A stretch of 64,000 nucleotides of DNA from Ruminococcus sp. zg-924 (GTDB taxonomy: Bacteria; Bacillota; Clostridia; Oscillospirales; Acutalibacteraceae), in the NCBI RefSeq assembly GCF_024433635.1, contig NZ_WNJZ01000013.1, forward strand, positions 22,558 to 86,557. The letters are read 5' to 3'. A model generated the notes under the pieces. It did no database searches, was not told the DNA's origin, and was given only the letters and a program-made list of their open reading frames with translations. Shown piece by piece: positions 52,207 to 60,694 of the stretch. Position 1 is the stretch's first letter. Every line of letters starts with the position of its first letter. The translations under genes were made by a program, and so were the position numbers.

Positions 52207-55200
52207 CAGTCATCGTCATCCTCGTCTTTCTTGAGGAGCTTCATGATAATAAATGCTACCAAACCGCCGAGAGCGATTGCACCAAGACCGATAAAGAAGC
52301 CTGTATTTGAAGTATCTCCTGTCTGCGGTGTATCGGGCGTGGGCTGCTTTTCGTTAGTCATTTCAGCCTTGACAATTTGACCGTCCTCTGTAATTTCAAA
52401 GGAGTAGGGTTTTGTGTCTATGATATAGCCATCGGGGGCATCGAATTCCTCATAGGTGTACTTGCCGTAACGAAGCTTGAATTTTGCTATACCGTTTTCA
52501 TCGGTATAGCCCTCGGCTACAACATTGCCGTATTCATCCTTAATGCGGAATCCTGCATTCGGGAGCAGCTTGCCTGTTGCGACATCTCTCTTTGTGATTT
52601 CGAGTTCTCCATAGATGGGCTTGTTAACGAAGCCTACGCCTGCCTTGTTCTCTACATTGGCAACATCGCCGTCCTCGTTAATCTCAAAGTAGTGATACTC
52701 ATCATCCTTTACGAAACCTTCGGGGGCAGTTGCCTCATACATAAAGTAACCGCCTGTGGGAAGGTCACCGAGAGAATAATTACCTTTGTCCTTTTCGGAT
52801 TCGTTCATCTTATCAATAAGGACATCTACATCCTTGTTAAATTCGCCGTCACCGTCAACATCTGCATAAATCTCGAATACAGCACCGGAGAGCTTGTTTT
52901 CGGGATATTCCTCATCTACCTTTGTGGTAGTAACAGTACCTCTCTTGAGCTTATTCTCAATATCTTTGTCCTCATTGATATGGAATTCTTCCATTTCGAG
53001 ATTCTCAGAGTAAGCAAACTCAAACTCATACTTGGTATCGTCAAGCACATAGTGTTCATCGGTTGAATACTCCTGAACATAATACTTGCCGAAAGGAAGC
53101 TCTGTTTCAAACTTTACATTTCCTTCTTCATCGCAGTAAACTATTTCAATTAAGCCGTCCTGCGGAATTAATGTACCATCCTCGGCTGGGATATCCTCAT
53201 TAGCGTAGATTGCGAAAGCAACCTTTGTGAGGTGTACCTCTGTACCAAGATTCAGCTTTTCGTATCTTTCAAGGATTTTCTTGAGGGATACTTCTGCTCT
53301 TTCTCTCTGATTGTGTACGTTAAGGTCAACATTGGTTACCTCCACGGTTTCGCCAGCGTAACTGATAGTTACGGGATAGGTTTCATGATTCTTGATAAAT
53401 CCGTAGGGACTCTTGGTTTCACGAATGAGATACTTGCCAAGATAAATCTGTTTTGAAACAGCCTTGCCGTTCTTGGAGGTGGTGATGGTATCTACTACCT
53501 TACCTTTCTTGTAGTGAACTACGCCATCGGGTGTGGTGATGTCCTCGGCTGCGGTGATTTCGAATTCCGCACCTTCCAGATATCCTTCCTCAAATACGGG
53601 GATATATCTCGTAATTTCAGCAGGCTCGGTTACTTCTTCTGTCGGCTCAACCGTATCGGTGGGCTCTGTTGCCTCTGTGGAAACTGTAGTTCCCTCAACA
53701 GTTTCTGTTTCGGACTCAGTCGCTGGCTCGGTTTCCACGATAGGATCTGTCACGATTTTCTCATCGACAGTCTTGAAAATGTCGCCAAGCTTGAAGATAG
53801 TGATTGTACCCTTTTCCGATTTGTTGTACTGCTCAACAGTAACAACGGTTTTTTTGCCGTCTACAGTGAAGTCAATGGGCTTGCCGTCAAGAACATATCC
53901 TGTTCCGGCTTTTACCTCAATGAGCTGATATTTGCCGTAAGTGAGCTGAATCGGGAGTTTGATTGTACCCGTCTTATCGGTATAGAAGGTATCCTTGCCG
54001 TCTGCATTTACAAGAGAGCCGTCAGCTTTCTTAATCCGGAAACCGAATCCGGCAAGAGGAATAATCTTCTTGCTCTCGGCATCCTTCTTCTGAATAACGA
54101 TTTCAGAACGCTTGAGTACATTCTTAAAGGTTACTTTTCCTATTTCGCCATAGCTAATAGTAACTGTCTGAGACTGCTGCTCAACATATCTGTCGGGCGT
54201 ATGCTCTGTTACCGTGTACTTACCGGGAAGAAGGTCGGGAACATTGATTTTTCCGTTCTTATCTGTCTTTACGGTTTTGTTGTAGTTATCGCCTGTAACA
54301 GTAAACTCAATGTCAGCTACAATGCCGTCCTCAGAAGTCTTGATGATTTCAAGGCTACCTCTGTTAATCTTGTTGTGGAATTTAACTGTTGTGGTCTTGC
54401 CGTTTTCCACCTTGACAGTCTGCGCTGCCTGCTTCACATATTTATCGGAAGGTGTTTCCGTTACTGTGTAAGTGCCAGGTGTAAGGTCAGTGAGTTCAAG
54501 TTCACCCTTTGAATTGGTTTTTGCTGTTTTACTGTAGCCTGTACCCTTAACGGTAAATTCAATACCCGATACAACGCCGTCCTCAGATGTCTTTACAATC
54601 TTGAGGTTACCCGAATTTGTCTTAACCTTAAATACGGCAGGAACAGGATCGGGCGCCGCAAGACCTGTGATGACATCCTGCTTTGATGAATCACCGTGTG
54701 CCACGAGAACAGAACTGCTTGAGACTGTCGGTACACTCTTGTTAGAATTAAATGTCACAGCAGATGTGACCGATTTTTTTGATGTGAGTGTAACCTTGTT
54801 TCCTGATGCCTTTACGGTAATATCTCCGCTTGACTTATAGCTGAAATCTGAAAGCACCTTATTTGAGTCAGTCAGAGTGAGTGTATATGTGCCGTCACTG
54901 TACTTCATCTCATAGGTGCTTGCCTTTGAAGCAAGAGCCGCCGCAAAGGAGGGTACTGTGCTGTGATCAGCCATAGCCTTTGCAATTGCGTTGTATACTG
55001 ATTTAACACCCGGATTCTTATCGCCTGATGTCATACCGTCAATATACTTGGTGTCAGTACACTTGAAACCTTCGCTTGTGCTACGGCAACCTGTCATAAT
55101 CTCCCATACAATGAGCTGTGTTGCAATCCATTTCTGACCGTCTGTGCCTGAAAGGTTTTTGCTGTTACCGGGCTTGCCGTAGAGGAGCGCGATATTGACA

Positions 55201-55553
55201 GCCTTTCTTTTAGCGGCTGAAACGCCATCCCAAACGGACGACTTGCCCTCAGTCAGCTGATTACCGGAAAACAGACTGACACCGGGTTCAATGCAGTATG
55301 CGTCCTTTCCGTCAGCATAGATGCGGCAGAGTTCTTCGCCGGGTGTACCTACTGTGATACTGCCGTTCTTGACTGTTTTTGCAAACTTGATAATATTGCC
55401 GCCTGTGTCATAGCAATAATCGAAGGTGATTGTTGTCTTATCGCCTGTTTTCGCACTTACGGGAAGAGCAAAGAATACTGATAGGATTGTAACCGCCGCA
55501 AGAATGAGCGCTGTTACTCTTTTGAAGTTTTTACTTGAAACAATTTTGTCCAT
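52206..55553 (-). CDS. Sortase-anchored adhesin with thioester domain and Cna-B/SpaA repeats
   Basis: 1115 residues; ATG at 55553 with AAAGGA upstream. Signal peptide 1-34 (cut after PVSA). A thioester domain follows: Cys87 in DAYCIEPG and Gln146 in IATQLIVWEI form the internal bond used to grip host or partner cells covalently. From about 310 there are eight or nine SpaA/Cna-B domains (GSLEIIKTSEDGIVADIEF, YNKSEKGTITIFKLG) that form isopeptide bonds. The end is TPQTGD, a membrane helix and a DEDDDD-containing tail: the sorting signal for the sortase B in the same operon. Glu/Thr-rich spacer near 590-650. Inferred: contact protein for mating or for gut surfaces. Confidence 0.9.
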   Translation of the reverse strand: MDKIVSSKNFKRVTALILAAVTILSVFFALPVSAKTGDKTTITFDYCYDTGGNIIKFAKTVKNGSITVGTPGEELCRIYADGKDAYCIEPGVSLFSGNQLTEGKSSVWDGVSAAKRKAVNIALLYGKPGNSKNLSGTDGQKWIATQLIVWEIMTGCRSTSEGFKCTDTKYIDGMTSGDKNPGVKSVYNAIAKAMADHSTVPSFAAALASKASTYEMKYSDGTYTLTLTDSNKVLSDFSYKSSGDITVKASGNKVTLTSKKSVTSAVTFNSNKSVPTVSSSSVLVAHGDSSKQDVITGLAAPDPVPAVFKVKTNSGNLKIVKTSEDGVVSGIEFTVKGTGYSKTAKTNSKGELELTDLTPGTYTVTETPSDKYVKQAAQTVKVENGKTTTVKFHNKINRGSLEIIKTSEDGIVADIEFTVTGDNYNKTVKTDKNGKINVPDLLPGKYTVTEHTPDRYVEQQSQTVTISYGEIGKVTFKNVLKRSEIVIQKKDAESKKIIPLAGFGFRIKKADGSLVNADGKDTFYTDKTGTIKLPIQLTYGKYQLIEVKAGTGYVLDGKPIDFTVDGKKTVVTVEQYNKSEKGTITIFKLGDIFKTVDEKIVTDPIVETEPATESETETVEGTTVSTEATEPTDTVEPTEEVTEPAEITRYIPVFEEGYLEGAEFEITAAEDITTPDGVVHYKKGKVVDTITTSKNGKAVSKQIYLGKYLIRETKSPYGFIKNHETYPVTISYAGETVEVTNVDLNVHNQRERAEVSLKKILERYEKLNLGTEVHLTKVAFAIYANEDIPAEDGTLIPQDGLIEIVYCDEEGNVKFETELPFGKYYVQEYSTDEHYVLDDTKYEFEFAYSENLEMEEFHINEDKDIENKLKRGTVTTTKVDEEYPENKLSGAVFEIYADVDGDGEFNKDVDVLIDKMNESEKDKGNYSLGDLPTGGYFMYEATAPEGFVKDDEYHYFEINEDGDVANVENKAGVGFVNKPIYGELEITKRDVATGKLLPNAGFRIKDEYGNVVAEGYTDENGIAKFKLRYGKYTYEEFDAPDGYIIDTKPYSFEITEDGQIVKAEMTNEKQPTPDTPQTGDTSNTGFFIGLGAIALGGLVAFIIMKLLKKDEDDDD

Positions 55554-55584
55554 GTTTAATTCCTTTCTTTGATAAAATAGAATA

Positions 55585-55605
55585 GGCAGAGGATTTTCCT
55601 CTGCC
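55585..55605. terminator. Short hairpin upstream of the adhesin gene
   Basis: ggcagagga ttt tcctctgcc, a nine-base stem 30 bases from the adhesin start. Weak T-run; possible attenuator between the small gene and the adhesin. Confidence 0.55.
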
Positions 55606-55652
55606 GCATTGAAACTGTGTGTTTTGTTTTTAGCCGATGGGCTTTTTATAGA

Positions 55653-55889
55653 TCATAAACTCATCGCCTGCCCTTCCGAGTAATCTCCATCTATATCATC
55701 CTCTGACAACAAAGCTGTTTGCTCCGCGTCATCACCGAGGAACTTAAGAATGTTGTTGAAGTCCTCAATATCGTTGCAGTCACGGATTTCGAAGTCAGCA
55801 CATCTTTGCTCGTACTCCGAAACATCCATTCCGTCCGTTACGAGGAATTCGTTGAGTTGCAGCCACGCTTTTCCCTTATCCCAATTCAC
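55653..55889 (-). CDS. Small acidic ICE protein, possibly 5'-truncated
   Basis: 78 residues from a GTG at 55889 (VNWDKGKAWLQL). In frame upstream the codons still look coding (RRFPDNA) up to a TGA, but there is no ribosome site. The tiny gene just upstream ends 32 bases before, so both may be pieces of one broken gene. The protein is acidic and helical; its end DYSEGQAMSL is of the shared tail type. No family recognised. Confidence 0.5.
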   Translation of the reverse strand: MNWDKGKAWLQLNEFLVTDGMDVSEYEQRCADFEIRDCNDIEDFNNILKFLGDDAEQTALLSEDDIDGDYSEGQAMSL

Positions 55890-55921
55890 AGCATTGTCGG
55901 GAAACCGCCTGTCTGGTCACA

Positions 55922-56008
55922 TTAAAAATCAGGAGAGGAATAGATATCTATTGTATCGACGTCCTCATTGAGATTTTCTACCTTATCCATGAATTCGTCA
56001 TAGGTCAT
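55922..56008 (-). CDS. 28-residue ORF coupled to the upstream gene
   Basis: ATG at 56008 overlaps the stop of the 197-residue gene (ATGA), TAA at 55922. MTYDEFMDKVENLNEDVDTI is acidic and helical. Coupling suggests real translation; it may be the N-terminus of the following gene split by a frameshift. Confidence 0.45.
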   Translation of the reverse strand: MTYDEFMDKVENLNEDVDTIDIYSSPDF

Positions 56009-56598
56009 AACTTCATACTCATCCCTTCACTATAGCTTTCGCCCTCATAGAAATCCTCGCTTTCAGAGCCGTCCGTGATATTGACATACTCACCGATAAT
56101 ATTCAGAGCTTCGTGGTAGCTGCCTGATTTCTGTATTCTGTCGCACATCTCGGTTGCTTCCTCTCTCATACCATTACGCTTAAGGGTACGGGATGCAATG
56201 CCCATAAGATTGAAGATATTGCCGTCCTGCCCTATCAAGGCACAGTCGGGTTTGACTTTTTCTTTCTGTTCGGCTTCAAAGCCACCGAGATTATTGTCGA
56301 CATAATCGGTGAGCCATGTACCACCGAAATCGTTGTGGGTTGCAAGCCGCCACATAGCAAGTTTTCCTGTGTCGAGATGAACGTCGTTGTTGAACAGGAA
56401 TAGGATATTTGTAACTCCATTGTTGCTGAATACACTCACATCAGTAAACTTTGTTCCGTCACGCAGAATTCCGGCCTCAGTCAGCATACTGTTTATGCCG
56501 TCTACCCATTCCTGCGGATCTCCACCACAACCTTGAAGTATTAAACCATCATTTCCGTTCATTTTTTTAAGGTCATCAGTCTTAATATTGTTTATCAT
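56005..56598 (-). CDS. ICE protein of unknown function
   Basis: 197 residues; ATG at 56598 with AAAGGA upstream. Alpha/beta sequence with LILQGCGGDPQEWVDGIN near the start, a strand NILFLFNNDVHLDTGKL and MWRLATHNDFGGTWLTDYVD, then a helical part and an acidic end DFYEGESYSEGMSMKL. This protein recurs in Tn1549-like elements as far as I remember, without function. The stop is shared with the 28-residue ORF start. Probably cytoplasmic. Confidence 0.6.
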   Translation of the reverse strand: MINNIKTDDLKKMNGNDGLILQGCGGDPQEWVDGINSMLTEAGILRDGTKFTDVSVFSNNGVTNILFLFNNDVHLDTGKLAMWRLATHNDFGGTWLTDYVDNNLGGFEAEQKEKVKPDCALIGQDGNIFNLMGIASRTLKRNGMREEATEMCDRIQKSGSYHEALNIIGEYVNITDGSESEDFYEGESYSEGMSMKL

Positions 56599-56616
56599 AG
56601 CTTTATTCCTTTCAAA

Positions 56617-56647
56617 GCAAAACCCCCGGAGCGTGTTCGGGTGTTTT
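56617..56647 (-). terminator. Hairpin behind the lipoprotein gene
   Basis: acacccg, loop, cgggggt followed by TTTTGC on the minus strand, six bases after the lipoprotein stop. Confidence 0.6.
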
Positions 56648-56651
56648 GTTC

Positions 56652-57416
56652 TTATCCGTAGACTACATATATTTGTTTGTTGCTTATGATTATATTGAAG
56701 GCTATATCGCTTGGCACTATTCCGCTACCGCTGAAGTAGTACGTGACATAGTCTACTTCTCCGTATCCTGCTGAGATTACACTGTCGGTATCACTGTAAC
56801 CGCTTACATCGAGCGGTGGAAACCAACCGCCGTTTGAGATGTTCAGCGATGAGTTATATACCATACCGAGTGATTTTCCGTAGGCGATCAGAGCACTCGC
56901 CACACGATTAAAGTCGATAGTTTTCTTTGCAGGCTTTTCTGTGGGTTTCTCTGTTGCCTTTGGCTTTTCCTCGGACTTAGGCTTTTCGGTAGCCTTTGGT
57001 TTAGTCTCACTCTTTGGACTCTCGGTAGCTTTTGGCTTATTCTCACTCTTGGTTTTCTCCGCAGCAGAAGCCTTGTTTTGGCTCGTCTGCTTGGACTCAG
57101 TTTGTTCACGATTATCCTCGGAGATTCGCTCCGAGTTGCCGAAATTTTGGCTTGTGTCGGCTTTTTTCGGTTTGCTCGGCTCAGTTGTCGAAGGCCATGT
57201 TTCTTTTGAAACAGGCGAGGTTTCGGCGGTAACCGTTTCTGCTGAAATGTCTGTGTTTATTGTGGTTTCTTCTTTTTCTGCCGTAGTGGTTACTGCTGTT
57301 TCACTCTGTGTTTCGACAGCATACTGAGTTCCTTCGTTTGCATGTGAGCAGGCGGTAAATGTACTTGCCGCCATTAGGATTGTTAAGATTATTGCGATTT
57401 TCTTTTTCATATTCAT
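56652..57416 (-). CDS. Lipoprotein with Lys/Pro/Glu repeat region
   Basis: ATG at 57416 (MNMKKKIAII) with AAAGGAG upstream is preferred. 254 residues. Lipobox STFTAC gives a lipid-anchored Cys near residue 22. Residues about 30-170 are low-complexity Thr/Glu/Lys with repeats such as KPKATEKPKSEEKPKATEKP, a wall-spanning spacer. The last 85 residues form a small globular domain (VASALIAYGKSLGMVYNSSL, then DIAFNIIISNKQIYVVYG). Probably an exposed surface factor for transfer, like lipoproteins that act in entry exclusion; that role is a guess from position. Confidence 0.7.
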   Translation of the reverse strand: MNMKKKIAIILTILMAASTFTACSHANEGTQYAVETQSETAVTTTAEKEETTINTDISAETVTAETSPVSKETWPSTTEPSKPKKADTSQNFGNSERISEDNREQTESKQTSQNKASAAEKTKSENKPKATESPKSETKPKATEKPKSEEKPKATEKPTEKPAKKTIDFNRVASALIAYGKSLGMVYNSSLNISNGGWFPPLDVSGYSDTDSVISAGYGEVDYVTYYFSGSGIVPSDIAFNIIISNKQIYVVYG

Positions 57417-57477
57417 CGCACTCCTTTCTGTTAACAAGAACATATACCACAAACCAATTCAAATATCCAGACCTATT

Positions 57478-57861
57478 TTACATTTTCTGTTTGAAACCGT
57501 GAGAAATATCCGAGTCTTTCTCCGCACCCTCGGTTTCTTCCTCATGCTCGTCATATATATTACAGCCCATAAGGGAGATGAGTTCCATTGTTCCCTTAAT
57601 ACCGCCCTGCTGACATTGAGGGCAATGTTCGAGGTGGTAAGTGATTTCAATAGCATCCTCTGTCATAATCAACTCGTTAATCTCATCTTGCTTTTTCAAT
57701 TCTTCAGCAAGAATCTTGCCGTTTTGATTTACATCGGTAACATCTACGCCGAAATGATAATATAACTCATCATAGGTGATACTCCATTTTCCGTCCTCTG
57801 TGTTATCTGTTCCCTCATTGACACAGTATCTAGCAAGCTGCTTTAGTTTTTCCTTGTCCAT
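57478..57861 (-). CDS. ICE protein with CxxC pair and acidic tail
   Basis: 127 residues; ATG at 57861 two bases after the SpoVG stop. Helical N-terminus (KEKLKQLARYCVNEG), a middle part AIEITYHLEHCPQCQQGGIK with one CxxC, and the acidic end EEETEGAEKDSDISHGFKQKM. A single CxxC may serve redox or metal binding in a dimer. No family known to me. Same transcript as SpoVG. Confidence 0.6.
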   Translation of the reverse strand: MDKEKLKQLARYCVNEGTDNTEDGKWSITYDELYYHFGVDVTDVNQNGKILAEELKKQDEINELIMTEDAIEITYHLEHCPQCQQGGIKGTMELISLMGCNIYDEHEEETEGAEKDSDISHGFKQKM

Positions 57862-57863
57862 GA

Positions 57864-58310
57864 TTACATTCTCTGTCTGAAACTCGGAGCCTCGTCCGGC
57901 TCATCGTCATATTCCTCGGATTCCTCATTGTCAGATTCATCGTAATCCTCGCCGTAGTCCTCATCCTCATCTTCGGACTCCGACTCGTCAAGAGCCTGTT
58001 CATACGCGTCAAGCACCTTTTTGTTGATTGCGTTCCTCGCTTCCTTAGAAATCGGGTGAGCGTAATCAGCGTACTGCGTTTCGCCGTTTCTGTCCTCATA
58101 AGAGTAGGAAGGCATTGATACAAACAAACCCTTCTTTGAATCCATTACACGGATTCCGTGAATGGCAACGGCGCCGCCGACAGTAATACTTGCGAACGCG
58201 CGGAGGTTGGTGTCGTTATCGACAAGGTTATCAATCTTTGTATTGATTCTCGGCAAACTCAGTTTGTGGTTGCCGTTTGAAATTCTCTTAAAGTTGTTGC
58301 TTTTAGCCAT
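57864..58310 (-). CDS. SpoVG-family protein
   Basis: 148 residues; ATG at 58310 with AAAGGA upstream. RAFASITVGGAVAIHGIRVM and DSKKGLFVSMPSYSYEDRNG are the SpoVG signature (usual length about 95). Known SpoVG proteins bind DNA or RNA and modulate gene expression. Here the C-terminus is extended by 45 very acidic residues ending DEAPSFRQRM. Such an extension would mask or redirect nucleic-acid binding. In ICEs SpoVG copies often accompany transfer genes; its target here is unknown. Confidence 0.8.
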   Translation of the reverse strand: MAKSNNFKRISNGNHKLSLPRINTKIDNLVDNDTNLRAFASITVGGAVAIHGIRVMDSKKGLFVSMPSYSYEDRNGETQYADYAHPISKEARNAINKKVLDAYEQALDESESEDEDEDYGEDYDESDNEESEEYDDEPDEAPSFRQRM

Positions 58311-58325
58311 AGTAAAAATCCTTTC

Positions 58326-59006
58326 TTAAAAACCAACAAATGTAAAGCCTGTATCACCGGCAACCTCTTGGTCGCTGATTTCTTCCGGCTCTGCGTACTT
58401 CTGCATATATTTCCCCACTTCTTCATCAGTAAGTGAGCGGAAATCTTCACCGCCGTCACCGCAAACAAAAAACGGTCCAGCGATAACGCCACCGTAATCA
58501 AGATGTCGGTTGCCTTTCATACCGATGATTTTTGCCTCATCGTTGCCGACAATCATCGTTCCGTCACCATTATAGATGGGCTGAATGAGACCTCCGACAG
58601 CGTTCTGCAAATCTCTGAGGTCAGTACCGATGCGGATATCAAGAGGTGTGTTGTTTGGAGTGACATAGACAACTCTCATACCGCTCATTTCTTCCGCTTG
58701 TGAGGAGTCGAAGTCGATTTTCTTGAATCCAATATCCTTAACGAAGTAAAAACCGTTAGCAGTTACCAAGTCCTCGTTATCATTGCATACTTCAACTACA
58801 TCGGACACTGCGAGACTGTGCCCCTGATGTGTCATCGGTCTGTTGTCGTTGAAAAGGCGGTACACATCTTCAAGATTTTCCGCTTCAACATCGCCGTAAA
58901 ACACATTCTTGTAAATAGCAGGATTTACACCGCCTTCGGTAAGTCCAAAGAATTTTGCACCCTTAACATCTTTGTCAGAGTCAATTTGAAATACCATTAT
59001 CCTCAT
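58326..59006 (-). CDS. YodL/DUF3846-like ICE protein
   Basis: ATG at 59006 (MRIMVFQID) overlaps the AbrB-type stop by four bases (ATGA), so it is preferred over an upstream ATG. 226 residues. The part AIYKNVFYGDVEAENLEDVY with MTHQGHSLAVSDVVEV is the YodL pattern; MRVVYVTPNNTPLDIRIGTD and IVGNDEAKIIGMKGNRHLDY are DUF3846-like. Both families have unknown function and are frequent in Firmicutes mobile elements and phages. Ends in acidic PEEISDQEVAGDTGFTFVGF. Confidence 0.7.
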   Translation of the reverse strand: MRIMVFQIDSDKDVKGAKFFGLTEGGVNPAIYKNVFYGDVEAENLEDVYRLFNDNRPMTHQGHSLAVSDVVEVCNDNEDLVTANGFYFVKDIGFKKIDFDSSQAEEMSGMRVVYVTPNNTPLDIRIGTDLRDLQNAVGGLIQPIYNGDGTMIVGNDEAKIIGMKGNRHLDYGGVIAGPFFVCGDGGEDFRSLTDEEVGKYMQKYAEPEEISDQEVAGDTGFTFVGF

Positions 59007-59317
59007 CTGCCGATACCCGCTTCTTTCGCCGCCCACTTCGTCATCAGATAGACGAGCACATCACGCTGGGTCTTTTCACTGAGACTGTCAAGGCAGTCCT
59101 GAAGTGTAAGTTCTTCTTTCTCAATGTTCTTATCATGAGTATCAGGGACGAACTTTTCACAGCTGTCACACAGAAATTCTCGTCTGAGAACCACAGAACC
59201 GTCCTCCTGTTCTGTAAATGAAACAAGGTCTCCTCTCTTCCATCCGAGTTTTGTGCGGATAGGAAATGGAATGGTAGTTCTGCCCTCTTTACCTAAAAAC
59301 TTGAATACTATCATCAT
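59003..59317 (-). CDS. AbrB/SpoVT-type transcription factor
   Basis: 104 residues; ATG at 59317 overlaps the previous stop (ATGA). The swapped-hairpin DNA-binding pattern FLGKEGRTTIPFPIRTKLGW, KRGDLVSFTEQEDGSVVLRR is clear. The C-terminal part holds one CxxC (FLCDSCEKF) and a helix. Probably a regulator of the ICE operon; middle gene of a run of overlapping genes. Confidence 0.75.
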   Translation of the reverse strand: MMIVFKFLGKEGRTTIPFPIRTKLGWKRGDLVSFTEQEDGSVVLRREFLCDSCEKFVPDTHDKNIEKEELTLQDCLDSLSEKTQRDVLVYLMTKWAAKEAGIGR

Positions 59318-59538
59318 ACATCCTCACTTTCCTTTTCGAGTTTCTCACGGCGCTCATCACAAATACAGTCGCAATCGGACTGTGCCATTTCTTCTGCAGT
59401 CATCCCTGTGTCCTCAATGATGATGACACCCTTTTTCGCCGAGAAATTCACTGCATTATTGGCGGGAATACCCGCTGTTAAAATAATATCGGTGGGAATA
59501 CCGACAATGATTAAATCATTAACATCTGCTATTTCCAT
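59314..59538 (-). CDS. Small AbrB-like or unknown ICE protein
   Basis: 74 residues; ATG at 59538 with GGAGAG, inside the end of the adenine methylase gene (20-base overlap). DLIIVGIPTDIILTAGIPAN and KKGVIIIEDT look like one half of an AbrB-type double hairpin; the end is rich in Cys/Glu. It may pair with the AbrB-type product of the next gene. Assignment weak. Confidence 0.5.
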   Translation of the reverse strand: MEIADVNDLIIVGIPTDIILTAGIPANNAVNFSAKKGVIIIEDTGMTAEEMAQSDCDCICDERREKLEKESEDV

Positions 59539-60487
59539 AAATGATTCTCTCCTTTAATTGTTCGTTAAGATTATTATAGGGTTCAAAAAAATTGAGTTGG
59601 TACGGCTTTGCTCGTTCTCTTTCAAACAAATCATAATTTGAGATTAATAATTCATTAAATCTTGCACCGGGTTTATTCCTCTGTGCCATACTGTGAACTC
59701 TTGTAAAACCTAAGAAATTACAACCTTTGTATATCTCTCTGGCAAATTCGCAATCGTTATATGACAAGAGAAAGTATCCCTTTATCGCAAAAAGTAATTC
59801 TCGGAGCAGTAAGTGGTCTTTCTCACCAAAGTCGGCATCATACATATCCTCGGTAGTGATATACGGAGGATCCAAATAAAAAAATGTATTGTCACGGTCA
59901 TAATGAGGTATCAGTACTTTGTAGTCCTGATTCTCAACCACGACATTTTCCATTCTTTTGCTGACAGCTTCAATCAGTTGAAAGATGCTTACAATTGAAA
60001 AGGGCTGACATGCGTATGATTTCCCTGTGCTTGCGTAGCTTTCTCTTAAAACTTTAAGGTAAGTAGCAGCACGTTTTATATCATAGTTATCAGCTCTTGT
60101 GGTATAGATTTTGATTAGTTCCTCATTTGATGGACTCGGAAATATTTTTCTTGTAAGTTCTAATTCCTTTTCACTTACAAAATTTAGAAAATGCTCCTTT
60201 TTTAGAAATCGTTTCATTGCATTGAAATCATCTCTTGCATTCAAAGGATAGTAACCGAGTTCATAGATGAGTTCCATCGGTCTTTCCTTGATGCAATTAA
60301 AGATATTGATTAAATCTCTGTTATAGTCATTAATAACCTCAAACTTATCGGGTTTCTCTTTGCCAAGCAAAACCGCACCTGAACCGCCGAAAGGCTCTAC
60401 ATATCTCTCATAATTCAACGGAAATACAGAATAGAGAATCGGCAGTACAGATGTCTTATTTCCGACCCAAGTAATTGGGGTTTTGAT
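59519..60487 (-). CDS. DNA adenine methylase (D12 class), start codon lost or ATC
   Basis: The first ATG in frame is at 60418 (299 residues), but the family's N-terminus, KTPITWVGNKTSVLPILYS, is encoded in frame upstream. It is preceded by a good GAGGTGA site and, where ATG is expected, ATC at 60487. So translation uses a rare ATC, or the gene has lost its start and makes a shortened protein without the N-terminal WVGNK substrate loop. SAM motif EPFGGSGAVLLG and catalytic DPPY (residue 183 from the ATG) are intact. It methylates adenine in a short site, probably to protect the ICE from host restriction. No cognate endonuclease is visible. Confidence 0.8.
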   Translation of the reverse strand: MKTPITWVGNKTSVLPILYSVFPLNYERYVEPFGGSGAVLLGKEKPDKFEVINDYNRDLINIFNCIKERPMELIYELGYYPLNARDDFNAMKRFLKKEHFLNFVSEKELELTRKIFPSPSNEELIKIYTTRADNYDIKRAATYLKVLRESYASTGKSYACQPFSIVSIFQLIEAVSKRMENVVVENQDYKVLIPHYDRDNTFFYLDPPYITTEDMYDADFGEKDHLLLRELLFAIKGYFLLSYNDCEFAREIYKGCNFLGFTRVHSMAQRNKPGARFNELLISNYDLFERERAKPYQLNFFEPYNNLNEQLKERIIYGNSRC

Positions 60488-60524
60488 GATATCACCTCAT
60501 TTTTGTATCAACCGCCCCTAAATG

Positions 60525-60562
60525 CAAAAACCGCCGATTCTGATTTCTCATAATCGGCGGCT
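60525..60562 (-). terminator. Terminator behind the cytosine methylase
   Basis: gccgccgatta ... aatcggcgg followed by TTTTTGC on the minus strand. The gap 60488-60694 holds this, a (ta) run at 60564-60577 and nothing else that I see. Confidence 0.8.
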
Positions 60563-60694
60563 GATATATATATATATAAACCAATATCAACCATTACATT
60601 TAGAAACGATTGATATTGATAAATTCTCTTATTTGTTTTTTACAAGGTTAATTAATATCCTTGTTGCTATGACAACCTAAGGTGTCATTCATAT

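Noticed and set aside
52377..54512. Long plus-strand open frames opposite the adhesin gene
   Set aside because: They are antisense to a well supported protein with known domains, have no ribosome sites and no recognisable domain.
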